Origin: SHZI01 sp964407855 | GTDB lineage: Bacteria > Pseudomonadota > Gammaproteobacteria > Steroidobacterales > GCA-2729495 | Reading direction: 5' to 3' | DNA length: 64,000 nucleotides | NCBI GenBank assembly: GCA_964407855.1 | Contig: CAYOXI010000003.1 | Coordinates: 8,350-72,349 of the forward strand | Shown: positions 1-8,680 of the stretch, in pieces | Numbering within the stretch: position 1 is the first letter of the stretch | Layout of the letters: each line of letters starts with the position of its first letter | Position numbers and translations under genes: made by a program | The notes under the pieces: model-generated | The model's input: only the letters and a program-made list of their open reading frames with translations | Database searches by the model: none | What the model was told of the DNA's origin: nothing

Positions 1-2
1 TG

Positions 3-464
3 CTGGTCCTTGACGTCGATGGGGTACTCACGGATGGCCGCCTGCATTACGACGCGGATGGCCGGGAAACCAAGGCCTTCCACGTCCGCGACGGCTATGG
101 AATCCAGCAGGCGCTGGCGGCCGGGATTGCTGTTGCGGTCATCTCGGGACGGCAGTCGGGTGCCGCCACGGCCCGGCTTGCCGAACTGCGGGTGCCGCAC
201 GTTTTCCTCGGCAGGAACGACAAGCAGGCCGCCCTCGCCGAGCTGCTGGCGATCCTCAGGGTGCCGGCCGGCTCGGTGGCCTGCGTGGGCGATGACCTGC
301 CCGACCTCGAAATGATGTCCGGCGGCATTGGCCTGCGGATCGCGGTGGCGGACGCCCACCAGGATGTGGTGCGTCAGGCCGACTGGACCACCAGTCTGCC
401 GGGTGGCCTGGGCGCCGTACGCGAAGTCTGCGATCTGCTGGTAGCTGCCCGCCAGACCGGCTGA
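3..464 (+). CDS. kdsC: 3-deoxy-D-manno-octulosonate 8-phosphate phosphatase, 5'-truncated by window edge
   Basis: HAD-superfamily phosphatase that removes the phosphate from KDO-8-P in KDO synthesis for LPS inner core. The frame is open from base 3 and gives 153 residues. The visible part begins at the HAD motif I (DVDGVLTDG, nucleophile and acid/base Asp). It continues with VRDGYGI, the motif II region ISGRQS, and the metal-binding VGDDLPDLEMM. Family members run about 175-190 residues, so roughly 20-35 N-terminal residues lie outside the window. It is the first visible gene of the lpt-rpoN string, 6 bases before lptC, which is the classical gammaproteobacterial order. Confidence 0.95.
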   Translation: MVLDVDGVLTDGRLHYDADGRETKAFHVRDGYGIQQALAAGIAVAVISGRQSGAATARLAELRVPHVFLGRNDKQAALAELLAILRVPAGSVACVGDDLPDLEMMSGGIGLRIAVADAHQDVVRQADWTTSLPGGLGAVREVCDLLVAARQTG

Positions 465-470
465 GGACTG

Positions 471-1067
471 ATGCCAGCCACCGGCTCACGCTTCCCCACG
501 GTCCGGCATCCGGTCCGGCTCGCCCTGCTGGTCGGTGGTGCACTGGCGACGAGCCTGCTGGTCTTCCTGCGGCCCGCCGGCGAGCCGCAGCGCGAAACCG
601 TCCCCCGTCCCGGCCTCGGGTATTACCTCAAGGACGCGACCCTGACAGGAACCGGGGAGGATGGCCGCATCCTGTACGCCGTCAGGGCAGCGGCGGCGGA
701 GCAGATGCTGGCCGATGGAACGGTCACGCTGACGGACGTGAATGTGGACTATTCGCCGGGCGAGCAGGTGCCCTGGCGGCTCCGTGCGGATGGCGGACAG
801 ATTCCGCCGGATCGTACTATCATCCTCCTGTCGGGCGACGTGGTGGCCACCACGGTTCCGCAGGCCGGAATGGCCGGCAACCCGGCACCGCTGACGATCC
901 GCACCGACTATCTGGAGCTGGATCCCGAAGCCCATATTGCCCGCACCGAGCGGGCCGTAACGGTCGAGCGTAACCGGGACACGCTTAGCGCCAGGGGGAT
1001 GCGTGTCTATCTCAAGCAGGATCGCCTCGAATTCTCCGCTGAGGTCCGTGGGCGATTCCTGCCCTGA
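471..1067 (+). CDS. lptC: LPS export system inner-membrane protein LptC
   Basis: Bitopic inner-membrane protein that takes LPS from LptB2FG and passes it to periplasmic LptA. The 198-residue product has a single N-terminal membrane segment at about residues 14-34, then a periplasmic beta-jellyroll-type domain. The GLGYYLKDATLTGTGEDG stretch is typical of the family's start of the soluble domain. It sits between kdsC and lptA with spacings of 6 and 4 bases, so it is surely co-transcribed. Length matches the family (about 190). Assignment rests on synteny as much as on sequence, since LptC diverges quickly. Confidence 0.93.
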   Translation: MPATGSRFPTVRHPVRLALLVGGALATSLLVFLRPAGEPQRETVPRPGLGYYLKDATLTGTGEDGRILYAVRAAAAEQMLADGTVTLTDVNVDYSPGEQVPWRLRADGGQIPPDRTIILLSGDVVATTVPQAGMAGNPAPLTIRTDYLELDPEAHIARTERAVTVERNRDTLSARGMRVYLKQDRLEFSAEVRGRFLP

Positions 1068-1071
1068 ACCG

Positions 1072-1734
1072 ATGATCGGCCGTCCGCCAGTCGCGGTCCT
1101 CCTGGCCATTGGCCTGCTGTCCTGCACGACCCTGGCGGCCCAGGCGCCCGAGCTGCCCCTGATCAACGAAGCCGACCGGGCGCTGCCGATCGAGCTCGAT
1201 GCCGCCTTCTCGGAACTCGACCGCCGCAACGACCGCCTCGTATTCCGCGACCTGCGCGTGGTCCAGGGAGGCCTCAGCATCACCGCAAACGAGGCAAGCG
1301 CCAGTCCTGCCGACTTCAGCAACAGTGTCTGGACCTTCACGGGTTCTGTTGTCATTCGCAATGGCGCCACCGAGGCCCGTTGCGAGAGGGCGGAGCTGAC
1401 CTTCAGCAACAACGAGCTGCGCAAGGCCGTGTTGTCGGGTAACCCGGCCCGGTTTGTCCAGAGCCGGGGACGAGGCACGACGCCGACCGAAGGCCGTGGC
1501 CGGACCCTGGAGTACGACCTGCGTGCCGGCACGATCCGCATGGTCAACGACGCCTTCCTGAGCGACGGGAGCAATGAAATCACCGGGTCGCTGATCAGCT
1601 ATGACCTGGTGCGCGAAGTGGTCACGGCCGGGTCTGCCGACGGCGGTGATGTCCGGATGCGCATCACCCCCCGCCAGGATTCCACGCCCAAGCCCGACGG
1701 AGCATCCGGTGGCGGCGAGGTGCCCTCGCCTTGA
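1072..1734 (+). CDS. lptA: Periplasmic LPS-transport bridge protein LptA
   Basis: Periplasmic OstA-domain protein that forms the filament carrying LPS to LptD. I chose the ATG at 1072, four bases after the lptC stop, because it gives a clean signal peptide (hydrophobic VAVLLAIGLL, likely cleavage after TTLAA). A longer frame from 1003 would lie inside lptC. The mature part shows the repeated beta-strand pattern of OstA proteins (FTGSVVIRNG, YDLRAGTIRM, EITGSLISYD). The 220-residue length is slightly longer than the E. coli protein (185). The stop overlaps the lptB start (TTGA). Confidence 0.92.
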   Translation: MIGRPPVAVLLAIGLLSCTTLAAQAPELPLINEADRALPIELDAAFSELDRRNDRLVFRDLRVVQGGLSITANEASASPADFSNSVWTFTGSVVIRNGATEARCERAELTFSNNELRKAVLSGNPARFVQSRGRGTTPTEGRGRTLEYDLRAGTIRMVNDAFLSDGSNEITGSLISYDLVREVVTAGSADGGDVRMRITPRQDSTPKPDGASGGGEVPSP

Positions 1735-2456
1735 GCACGCTCCGGGCCGCTGACATCGAGAAGCGCTTCAGGTTGCGCCGGGTCGTAAAGGGCATCTCGC
1801 TCGAAATCTCGAGTGGGGAAATCGTCGGTTTGCTGGGCCCCAATGGCGCCGGCAAGACCACGGCGTTCTACATGATCGTCGGCCTGATCCCCTGCGACCG
1901 GGGCAGCATCACGCTCGACGGCCATGACCTGACGGGGATGCCCATGCACCGGAGGGCGAAAATGGGGCTTGGCTACCTGCCCCAGGAGGCATCGATATTC
2001 CGCAAGCTCTCCGTCGAAGACAACATCCTTGCCATTCTGGAAACCCGGGACGACCTGGACCGGGCCGGCAGGGAACGATTGCTCGAGGAACTGCTGGACG
2101 AACTCCACGTCAGCCACGTCCGGGGGAGCCAGGGCATGAGCCTGTCCGGCGGCGAGAGGCGACGGGTCGAGATTGCCCGGGCGCTGGCGGCGGAACCCCG
2201 CTTCGTGCTGCTGGACGAGCCATTTGCCGGCGTGGACCCGATCTCGGTGCTGGACATCCAGCGGATTGTCCGGCATCTGGCCACCCGGGGTATCGGCGTG
2301 CTGATTACGGATCATAATGTGCGCGAGACACTGGGAATCTGCGAGCGCGCCTATATTCTCAACGATGGCCTGATGATTGCCGAAGGAACGCCCAGGGCGA
2401 TCCTGGACAATCAGCAGGTCCGGCAGGTTTATCTGGGCGAGGGATTCAGACTGTAG
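1731..2456 (+). CDS. lptB: LPS export ABC transporter ATP-binding protein LptB
   Basis: Cytoplasmic ATPase of the LptB2FG extractor. All ABC motifs are intact: Walker A GPNGAGKT at about residues 36-43, Q-loop in YLPQEASIF, signature LSGGERRR, Walker B FVLLDEPFAGVDP, and the switch His in ITDHNV. The 241-residue length equals the E. coli protein. The start is TTG at 1731, overlapping the lptA TGA by four bases, which implies translational coupling. lptF and lptG are not in the window, as usual for this locus. Confidence 0.96.
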   Translation: MSTLRAADIEKRFRLRRVVKGISLEISSGEIVGLLGPNGAGKTTAFYMIVGLIPCDRGSITLDGHDLTGMPMHRRAKMGLGYLPQEASIFRKLSVEDNILAILETRDDLDRAGRERLLEELLDELHVSHVRGSQGMSLSGGERRRVEIARALAAEPRFVLLDEPFAGVDPISVLDIQRIVRHLATRGIGVLITDHNVRETLGICERAYILNDGLMIAEGTPRAILDNQQVRQVYLGEGFRL

Positions 2457-2489
2457 CTTCCCGATGGTCTTGACGGCAGTTACTCAGGG

Positions 2490-3977
2490 ATGACGATGAA
2501 GCCGGCACTTCAACTCCGCATCAGCCAGCAACTGACCATGACGCCGCAGTTGCAGCAGGCGATCCGTCTGCTGCAACTGCCGGTTGCCGAGCTGAATACC
2601 CAGCTGGAGCAGTTGCTGACCGAGAACGTGATGCTTGAAGTCGAGGAACCGGCCTCGCAGTCAGCCGAACGCCCCGAGCTGATTGCACCCTCTCCCGCTG
2701 ATCCCGCCCATGGCGGAACTCCGGATGACGAAACGCCGGCGGATACCTGGGATGATGGCGACTCGGACCTGGCAGCCGGCAGCGACCCGGGCCCGGATGA
2801 GTACCAGGACTCTTTGCTGTGGAACGAGACCTCCGGGCGGGGCGCCAGCTGGGATGGCGAAGACGGCCGTCCCGAACCCAGCGACCGTACCGGCGAAACG
2901 CTGCACGCCCACCTCTTGTGGCAGCTGGAAACTGAGCACTTCAACCCGCGCGAGTTCCTGATCGGCCAGGCCCTGATCGACAGCATCAACGACGCCGGCT
3001 ACCTCACCGAGCCGCTGCCGGGCATTCTGGAAATACTCAATCGGGACGGCACTTTCACCCTCGAGGAGCTGGAGCAGACCCTGGCAAAGGTCCAGGCGCT
3101 GGATCCCTCCGGCGTGGCAGCGCGCAACCTGGGCGAGTGCGTCCGGATCCAGCTGCGACAGCTGGGCGGTGATCTCCCCGGGCTCCAGCTGGCACTGGCC
3201 ATAACCATCGACGGCCTCGACCTGGTCGCCGACCAGCAGTTTGCGATGCTCCGCCGGCAACATGGCGTATCCGGGGAAGAACTGGACACTGCCCTTGCGC
3301 TGATTCGCAACTGCCACCCGAAACCGGGCCTGGCGGTCCAGCCGGCTGCTGCCGACTACATCGTCCCGGACGTGTTCGTCCGGAAGCGCAATAACCGCTG
3401 GGTGGTGGAGGTCAACCGCTCCGTTACGCCCCGACTGAAAGTCAACCAGGCCTATGCCGATCTGGTCCGGGGCGACAGCGAACACACCACGCTGCGTAAC
3501 CAGCTCCAGGAAGCGCGCTGGCTGGTGCGCAGCCTCGAAATCCGCAATGACACCCTGCTCCGTGTTGCGCGGTGCATCGTGGATCGCCAGTCCGCCTTTC
3601 TGGACCAGGGAGAAGAGGCCATGCGGCCCATGGTGCTGCGCGATGTGGCCGAGACCGTGGAAATGCATGAGTCCACGATCTCCCGGGTCACGGCCAACAA
3701 GTACATGCATACACCCCGGGGCGTATTCGAGTTCCGGCACTTCTTTTCCAGCCAGGTGACCGGCGACGACGGGAGCGAGCAGTCATCGACGGCCATTCGC
3801 GCCCGCATCAAGCGCCTGATCGCCCAGGAAGACCCCCGGCGGCCGCTGTCGGACAGCCAGCTGGGCGAACTGCTGTCGAAGCAGGGTATCCAGGTTGCGC
3901 GCCGGACAGTGGCAAAATACCGGGAAGCCATGCAGATACCCCCGTCCAGTGAACGCAAGCGCCGTCCGCCACGCTGA
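2490..3977 (+). CDS. rpoN: RNA polymerase sigma-54 factor RpoN
   Basis: Alternative sigma factor requiring AAA+ enhancer-binding activators. The N-terminal glutamine-rich region I is clear (QLTMTPQLQQAIRLLQLP, about residues 15-32). It is followed by a long acidic region II (about residues 55-140), the core-binding domain, the helix-turn-helix around HESTISRVTANKYM, and the diagnostic RpoN box ARRTVAKYRE near the C-terminus. The 495-residue length is normal. It lies 33 bases after lptB, as in most Gammaproteobacteria. Confidence 0.97.
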   Translation: MTMKPALQLRISQQLTMTPQLQQAIRLLQLPVAELNTQLEQLLTENVMLEVEEPASQSAERPELIAPSPADPAHGGTPDDETPADTWDDGDSDLAAGSDPGPDEYQDSLLWNETSGRGASWDGEDGRPEPSDRTGETLHAHLLWQLETEHFNPREFLIGQALIDSINDAGYLTEPLPGILEILNRDGTFTLEELEQTLAKVQALDPSGVAARNLGECVRIQLRQLGGDLPGLQLALAITIDGLDLVADQQFAMLRRQHGVSGEELDTALALIRNCHPKPGLAVQPAAADYIVPDVFVRKRNNRWVVEVNRSVTPRLKVNQAYADLVRGDSEHTTLRNQLQEARWLVRSLEIRNDTLLRVARCIVDRQSAFLDQGEEAMRPMVLRDVAETVEMHESTISRVTANKYMHTPRGVFEFRHFFSSQVTGDDGSEQSSTAIRARIKRLIAQEDPRRPLSDSQLGELLSKQGIQVARRTVAKYREAMQIPPSSERKRRPPR

Positions 3978-4041
3978 CCGGGCCCGGACAAAGCCTGCCC
4001 CGGGGCCAGTTGCCGGGGCGCACAGAAAAAGGAGGCGCCGC

Positions 4042-4362
4042 ATGCAAATCAACGTCACAGGTCATCACATCGAAGTTACCGAGGCACTGCGGGACTACGT
4101 GAATTCGAGACTCTCCCGTCTGGAGCGCCACTTCGACCAGGTCAGCACCGTCCACTGCATACTTACCGTTGAGAAGATCCGCCACCGCGCCGAGGCGACG
4201 ATCCACATCACGGGCGCACAACTCTTCGCCGATGCCACGGAAGGAGACATGTACGCTGCGATAGATGCGCTGGCCGACAAGCTCGACAGCCAGGTACGCA
4301 GGCACAAGGAGAAGCTGACGGATCACAACGACCGCCACTCCGTGCGGCGCGACCTGACCTGA
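4042..4362 (+). CDS. hpf: Short ribosome hibernation promoting factor (HPF/RaiA family)
   Basis: Ribosome-binding protein that helps form inactive 100S dimers or protects idle ribosomes. The start is the ATG at 4042 with GGAGG ten bases upstream; a longer frame lacks such a site. The product (MQINVTGHHIEVTEAL start, 106 residues) has only the single N-terminal S30AE domain. It is therefore the short HPF type rather than long HPF. It follows rpoN by 64 bases and precedes rapZ by 20, the usual neighbourhood. Confidence 0.94.
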   Translation: MQINVTGHHIEVTEALRDYVNSRLSRLERHFDQVSTVHCILTVEKIRHRAEATIHITGAQLFADATEGDMYAAIDALADKLDSQVRRHKEKLTDHNDRHSVRRDLT

Positions 4363-4382
4363 CTCAGGCGGGGACCCGGGCG

Positions 4383-5282
4383 GTGCGCCTCATCATCGTC
4401 AGCGGCCTGTCGGGTTCAGGCAAATCTGTCGCGCTGAATCATTTCGAGGACCTCGGCTACTACTGCATCGACAATGTGCCGGCCGCCCTCCTCGGCACGA
4501 TGATCGCCGAGTTGACCAGCACCGAGGACCCGACCTATGGCAACCTTGCCATCGGCATTGACGCACGCAACCGCGCCGACGACCTGGCCAGGCTGCCGGA
4601 CGTCGTCACGGAGCTGGGCAGCCGGGGCATACGCTGCGAGGTCATATTCCTGCATGCGGAAGACGACGTACTGCTGAAGCGTTTTGCCGATACCCGTCGC
4701 AAGCACCCACTGAGTGCAGCCGGACTGAGCCTCCGGGAAGCCATTGAACGGGAGCGTGAGCTACTCGGTCCCATCATTGCGTCAGCCGACCTGGTCCTGG
4801 ATACCAGCCGCACGAGCATTTACGAGTTGCGGGACATCATCCGCCGGCGGGTAGGAGAGAACGAACGCGCGGGGCTTTCCATCCTGATCGAGTCGTTCGG
4901 TTACAAGCATGGCATTCCGGCGGATGCCGATTTTGTCTTCGACCTTCGCTGCCTGCCCAACCCTTACTGGGACGCGGGCCTCCGGCCGCTCACCGGCAGG
5001 GATGAGGAAGTAATCCGCTTTCTCGACGCCGCGCCGAGCGTGCAGCGGATGTTCGCCGACATCGTCGGCTTCCTCGATCGCTGGATTCCGGAGTATGTGG
5101 ACTTTCACCGGAACTACCTGACCGTGGCCATCGGCTGCACCGGGGGCCAGCACCGCTCCGTGTACATGACCGAGAAGCTCGCGGCGGACCTCGCGAAGCG
5201 CTACGCGCCCGTCATGACCCGGCACAATGAACTGCCCAATGTCACCAACCAGTTCACGGCCCCGCAGCTTGGGGGCGCCTGA
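4383..5282 (+). CDS. rapZ: RNase adapter protein RapZ (P-loop, YvcJ family)
   Basis: P-loop protein. In E. coli the family member delivers the sRNA GlmZ to RNase E and so controls glucosamine-6-phosphate synthase. The Walker A GLSGSGKS is at about residues 8-15. The C-terminal RNA-binding domain carries the conserved IGCTGGQHRSVYMTEKLA. The start is GTG at 4383 and the length is 299 residues (E. coli 284). In related operons ptsN, and often hprK, separate hpf from rapZ; here only 20 bases do. Confidence 0.95.
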   Translation: MRLIIVSGLSGSGKSVALNHFEDLGYYCIDNVPAALLGTMIAELTSTEDPTYGNLAIGIDARNRADDLARLPDVVTELGSRGIRCEVIFLHAEDDVLLKRFADTRRKHPLSAAGLSLREAIERERELLGPIIASADLVLDTSRTSIYELRDIIRRRVGENERAGLSILIESFGYKHGIPADADFVFDLRCLPNPYWDAGLRPLTGRDEEVIRFLDAAPSVQRMFADIVGFLDRWIPEYVDFHRNYLTVAIGCTGGQHRSVYMTEKLAADLAKRYAPVMTRHNELPNVTNQFTAPQLGGA

Positions 5283-5289
5283 CGGCAGT

Positions 5290-6567
5290 TCAGGCCGCGC
5301 TGCTGCCCGCGATCTGCAGCGCCGGTACGCGCTGGGAGTATTCCTCGCTCAGATCCTTCCAGCCCAGGATTCCCGACGGTGAATCCATGGGCTTGCCGGC
5401 GAGAAAGTCCCGCAGTTCTTCGCGCCGGGCCATGGCATCCCGGTAACCCAGGGCGATCAGTTCCCGGGTGTAGCCGGACTCGAAAAGCAGGTAGCTGAGC
5501 AGCTGCGCGCCCCCGTAGTTCAGCGCGCCGAGCCCTCTCAGCAACAGCCGGATGGGTCGGGGCATCTCCCGGACGTGACGGGCTGCAATGCTGCGGATGT
5601 CCTCGCTCGGCAGCATGATCAGGACGTTGGTGTGCCGGAGTACGCCGAAGTGTCCCTCCATGGTCCGGCCCGGCATGGTGTCGAGGATCAGGTTGATCCG
5701 GCTGAGGTTCTCCAGGTCCGACGACAGCCCATCCATGAACAATGCATCCAGAATGTAGCCGGCGATGCGGCCAAAACTAGGGTAGGGGACAAGTTCTTCC
5801 ATGTCGGGCAGCGGTTCCGGCAGCTCGTTCCGCACGCCGATCACCAGCAGGCGTTCCGCGCCGAGGCGCAGGGCCGGCGACAGGGGTGTCGCCTGACGCA
5901 TGGCGCCGTCACCGAAGTACTCCCGACCGATCCGCACAGGAGAAAACACCAGTGGCACGGCAATGCTCGCCATCAGGTGCTCCAGGCTGATCCGGGTGGG
6001 CCGGCCTTTGCGCCGGACGCGATCCCAGGGCTCGGCAGCAGGTCCTCCCTGGTAGAAGGTCACCGAACGGGCTGAACCGTAGCCGGCGGCCGTGATGGCC
6101 AGTGCGTCGAGGTAGCCCCGGTCAATAGCCTCCTGGACCGCATCAAAGTTGATTCGCCCGCGCAGCAGGGCCCACAGCGGCGCATTGTCGAGCAGGGAGC
6201 GGGGATTCCGCTGGCCGAGCCCCCCCAGCACGATGGTGGTAAACCAGTGGAGGCTGCTTTTCAGCATGGTCCAGGCATCGCAGCGGTACACCTGGCCCGA
6301 ATTGAAGTTGGCCCAGACCCGCTCCAGATCCGTAACGCCTGTCCGAAAGGAACGGGCTCGGGAAGCAAGCACGGCGGCACTGATCGCCCCCGCGGAGGTG
6401 CCGCTCAGGACACAGAAGGGATTGGGCGAGCGGCGGGGAAGCAGTTCCGCGACCGCCTTGAGCACACCGACCTGATAGGCGCCCCGCGCACCGCCGCCGG
6501 GCAGGACCAGGCCGACCTTACGGTAAAGGCCGTCGGTGACGGTGGTCTGTCTGCGATCAGGGCCCAT
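5290..6567 (-). CDS. Patatin-like phospholipase family protein
   Basis: Probable serine lipid acyl hydrolase with a Ser-Asp dyad. The oxyanion motif GGGARGAYQVGVL lies near residues 24-36, the nucleophile elbow GTSAG has Ser at about 58, and the catalytic Asp sits in GDGA at about 220. The 425 residues are longer than RssA-type proteins (about 300); the extra C-terminal 150 residues are charged and unassigned. There is no signal peptide. The gene converges on rapZ with 7 bases between stops and diverges from the peroxiredoxin. The substrate cannot be inferred. Confidence 0.88.
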   Translation of the reverse strand: MGPDRRQTTVTDGLYRKVGLVLPGGGARGAYQVGVLKAVAELLPRRSPNPFCVLSGTSAGAISAAVLASRARSFRTGVTDLERVWANFNSGQVYRCDAWTMLKSSLHWFTTIVLGGLGQRNPRSLLDNAPLWALLRGRINFDAVQEAIDRGYLDALAITAAGYGSARSVTFYQGGPAAEPWDRVRRKGRPTRISLEHLMASIAVPLVFSPVRIGREYFGDGAMRQATPLSPALRLGAERLLVIGVRNELPEPLPDMEELVPYPSFGRIAGYILDALFMDGLSSDLENLSRINLILDTMPGRTMEGHFGVLRHTNVLIMLPSEDIRSIAARHVREMPRPIRLLLRGLGALNYGGAQLLSYLLFESGYTRELIALGYRDAMARREELRDFLAGKPMDSPSGILGWKDLSEEYSQRVPALQIAGSSAA

Positions 6568-6644
6568 GGGCCCCCCGGTGGCTGCGCTGAAGCAGACCCG
6601 ATCTTAAGGCTGCCCTGCAGCCGCCACAAGGAAGCAGGCCGCAG

Positions 6645-6653
6645 TGCTATCCT
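6645..6653 (+). promoter_or_regulatory. Extended -10 element upstream of the peroxiredoxin gene
   Basis: The string TGCTATCCT is an extended -10 (TGn plus TATCCT) with no good -35. Transcription would start near 6660, giving about a 27-base leader before the ATG at 6687. It is inferred from sequence only. Confidence 0.35.
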
Positions 6654-6686
6654 CGGCTCGTGTCCGAACTGCCGGAGTCGCCCGAA

Positions 6687-7238
6687 ATGATGCGTCAGAT
6701 TGCTCTACTCGCCGGCATGGCCGCCGTCGTTGGCATCGGCCTCGCCTGGTGGAATGTCAGCCTGGCAGCCCAGCCGGCGGTGGGCGAGGCCGCACCGGAA
6801 TTCCGCCTCCAGGATCAGAACGGCAACTGGGTCACACTGGCGGACCTGAAGGGACAGTGGGTCGCCCTGTACTTCTATCCCAAGGCCGACACGCCGGGAT
6901 GCACCAAAGAAGCCTGTGAGTTCCGGGACAATATCTTCGCCTTCGAGGAGGTCGGCGCAACCGTGATTGGCGTAAGCATCGACGCCATCGCCGACCAGAA
7001 GAAGTTCGCCGAGAAGTACAGCCTGCCGTTTCCGCTGCTCGCCGACGTGGACGGCGAGGCAGCAGAGGCCTATGGCGTGCTGAACAACCTCGGCATCATG
7101 AAACTGGCCAGGCGCCAGTCGTTCCTGATCCGTCCGGACGGCAGCATTGCCCGTCACTATGCCAGGGTGGATCCGGCGACGCATTCGCAGGAAGTGCTGG
7201 CAGATCTCAAGAGCCTGCAGGCTGACGCGGGCAGCTGA
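6687..7238 (+). CDS. Exported PrxQ/Bcp-type peroxiredoxin
   Basis: Thiol peroxidase of the AhpC/TSA fold that reduces hydroperoxides. The peroxidatic motif TPGCTKEAC gives a Cys pair five residues apart (about Cys72 and Cys77), the atypical two-Cys pattern of Bcp/PrxQ. The start at 6687 follows GGAG and yields a hydrophobic N-terminus (residues 5-28), so the protein is probably exported or membrane-tethered, unlike cytoplasmic E. coli Bcp. An upstream GTG at 6660 would add an acidic extension unlike a signal peptide. The length is 183 residues with the leader. Confidence 0.88.
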   Translation: MMRQIALLAGMAAVVGIGLAWWNVSLAAQPAVGEAAPEFRLQDQNGNWVTLADLKGQWVALYFYPKADTPGCTKEACEFRDNIFAFEEVGATVIGVSIDAIADQKKFAEKYSLPFPLLADVDGEAAEAYGVLNNLGIMKLARRQSFLIRPDGSIARHYARVDPATHSQEVLADLKSLQADAGS

Positions 7239-7294
7239 CGGGACGGGCGGCCGGCATCTGCCAGTCAGGCCGCGGGCCAGGCCAGGCGCGGCAA

Positions 7295-8659
7295 TCAGAC
7301 CGGTTCGTCGTGATCCTGGGCCAGCAGGCCGCGACCCGGCAGGGCCCCCGGCTCCAGCTCGATCACCCGGCTGAAGGCACGGCCCAGCAGCAGCGCCACC
7401 GCACCCCAGAGCGCTGCTATTGCAGCACCAGCGACCGCAATGCCGGCCAGTCCCAGTCCCAGTCCGCCAAGCAGCGCATATAGCCAGACATTGACGGCGT
7501 CTCCGCCCCGGTAGACCACCGTATCGATGACGTTCTTTGCCTTGAACCGGCTCTCTTTAGGGAGCGCGGTGAACAGCAGTTCCCGGGCCGGCCGCGTGAT
7601 CGCGTAATCCCCGGCCCGGCGCAGGATCTGGACGCCGAGCAGCACCAGCAGCACCGGCGTCGACGCCAGCGCCAGGAAGCCCGCCACCATGAAGAGCGGC
7701 AGAGCCACGAGCAGGGCCGTCAGCCCGAAGCGCCTGACCAGTCGCCCGGTAACGAACAGCTGGGTCGGCAGGCAGATGGCATTCACGATGAGATCCACGG
7801 CCGCGAGGATGCGCGTGCGCTCCGCCGAAGTGGCGACCGTGTCCCGGAGCAGTTCGGCCTGTTGCATGTACATGAAGGTGCTGACGGCAGTAAAGAGCAG
7901 CACGAAAAACGCGATCCCCAGCAGGTAGCGGGAGCGGCCGAGCAAGGAGATACCGGCCAGGGGATTCCCGCCGATCGGTTCGTCGCTCTCCATCGGTCCG
8001 GTAAGCGGCTTGTGGGGGCTGGCGGGGGAATTCTTTTCCCAGCGGAGGAGGAACTGCACCAGCACCACCGTCGTCAGCAGCAGGGCGCCGGCACAAAGCA
8101 GCAGTCCGTCGATCCCGATGTTACCCACCATCAGCGTGGTCACTGCCGGCCCGGCGATCGCCCCGGCACTGCCACCTGCAGCCAGGAAACCAAAGAGTCG
8201 CCGGGACTGCTCTGCGGAGAAGAGATCCGCCATGAAGCTCCAGTAGACCGACAGCACGAACAGGTTGAACACCCCTACCCAGACGAAGAAAGCCTGGGCG
8301 ACCCAGTCGGGCGGCTCGTCACCGGCACCGCGGAAGAAGGCGGAAAACAGTCCCACCATGGCGACCAGCAACAGCGAGATCAGGGGAACGAACCGGGACC
8401 GGGGCAGATGGGCGCAGGCGAGGCCGTAGAGGGGGACAACCACGAGGGTGGCAGCGAAGGACAGCAGAAAGAGGTACTTGAGATTCTCCACGCCGCCAGC
8501 GATGCCCATCGCATCGCGGACCGGCCGGAGCATGTAGTAGGCCGCCATCAGGCAGAACATGTAGGCCGCACCCAGCAGGGCGGCAGCCAGCTCTCCTGGC
8601 CTCGCCCCGATTGCGCGCGCGGCAATGCCGGCAGCACTACCCGCCTGCTTAAGGCCCAT
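7295..8659 (-). CDS. MFS-type transporter related to ATP/ADP (NTP) carrier family
   Basis: Polytopic membrane protein of 454 residues with about 11-12 hydrophobic segments. The opening AAYYMLRPVRDAMGIAGG is the hallmark of bacterial relatives of the Tlc/NTT nucleotide carriers, which usually appear in free-living bacteria as generic MFS transporters. It is the last gene of a minus-strand carbon operon, 21 bases after pyk. The substrate is unknown; true nucleotide exchange is established only for plastid and intracellular-parasite members. No regulatory domain is present. Confidence 0.8.
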   Translation of the reverse strand: MGLKQAGSAAGIAARAIGARPGELAAALLGAAYMFCLMAAYYMLRPVRDAMGIAGGVENLKYLFLLSFAATLVVVPLYGLACAHLPRSRFVPLISLLLVAMVGLFSAFFRGAGDEPPDWVAQAFFVWVGVFNLFVLSVYWSFMADLFSAEQSRRLFGFLAAGGSAGAIAGPAVTTLMVGNIGIDGLLLCAGALLLTTVVLVQFLLRWEKNSPASPHKPLTGPMESDEPIGGNPLAGISLLGRSRYLLGIAFFVLLFTAVSTFMYMQQAELLRDTVATSAERTRILAAVDLIVNAICLPTQLFVTGRLVRRFGLTALLVALPLFMVAGFLALASTPVLLVLLGVQILRRAGDYAITRPARELLFTALPKESRFKAKNVIDTVVYRGGDAVNVWLYALLGGLGLGLAGIAVAGAAIAALWGAVALLLGRAFSRVIELEPGALPGRGLLAQDHDEPV

Positions 8660-8680
8660 GGGAAACCGCGATGACCGGGG

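Noticed and set aside
2661..3740. 359-codon open frame antisense to rpoN
   Set aside because: Exact shadow of rpoN in a GC-rich genome; no start site, motif or codon logic, while rpoN is full of diagnostic motifs.
6660..6686. GTG start for the peroxiredoxin as a leaderless message
   Set aside because: The nine added residues (SELPESPEM) are acidic and would spoil the signal peptide, and GGAG precedes the ATG at 6687.
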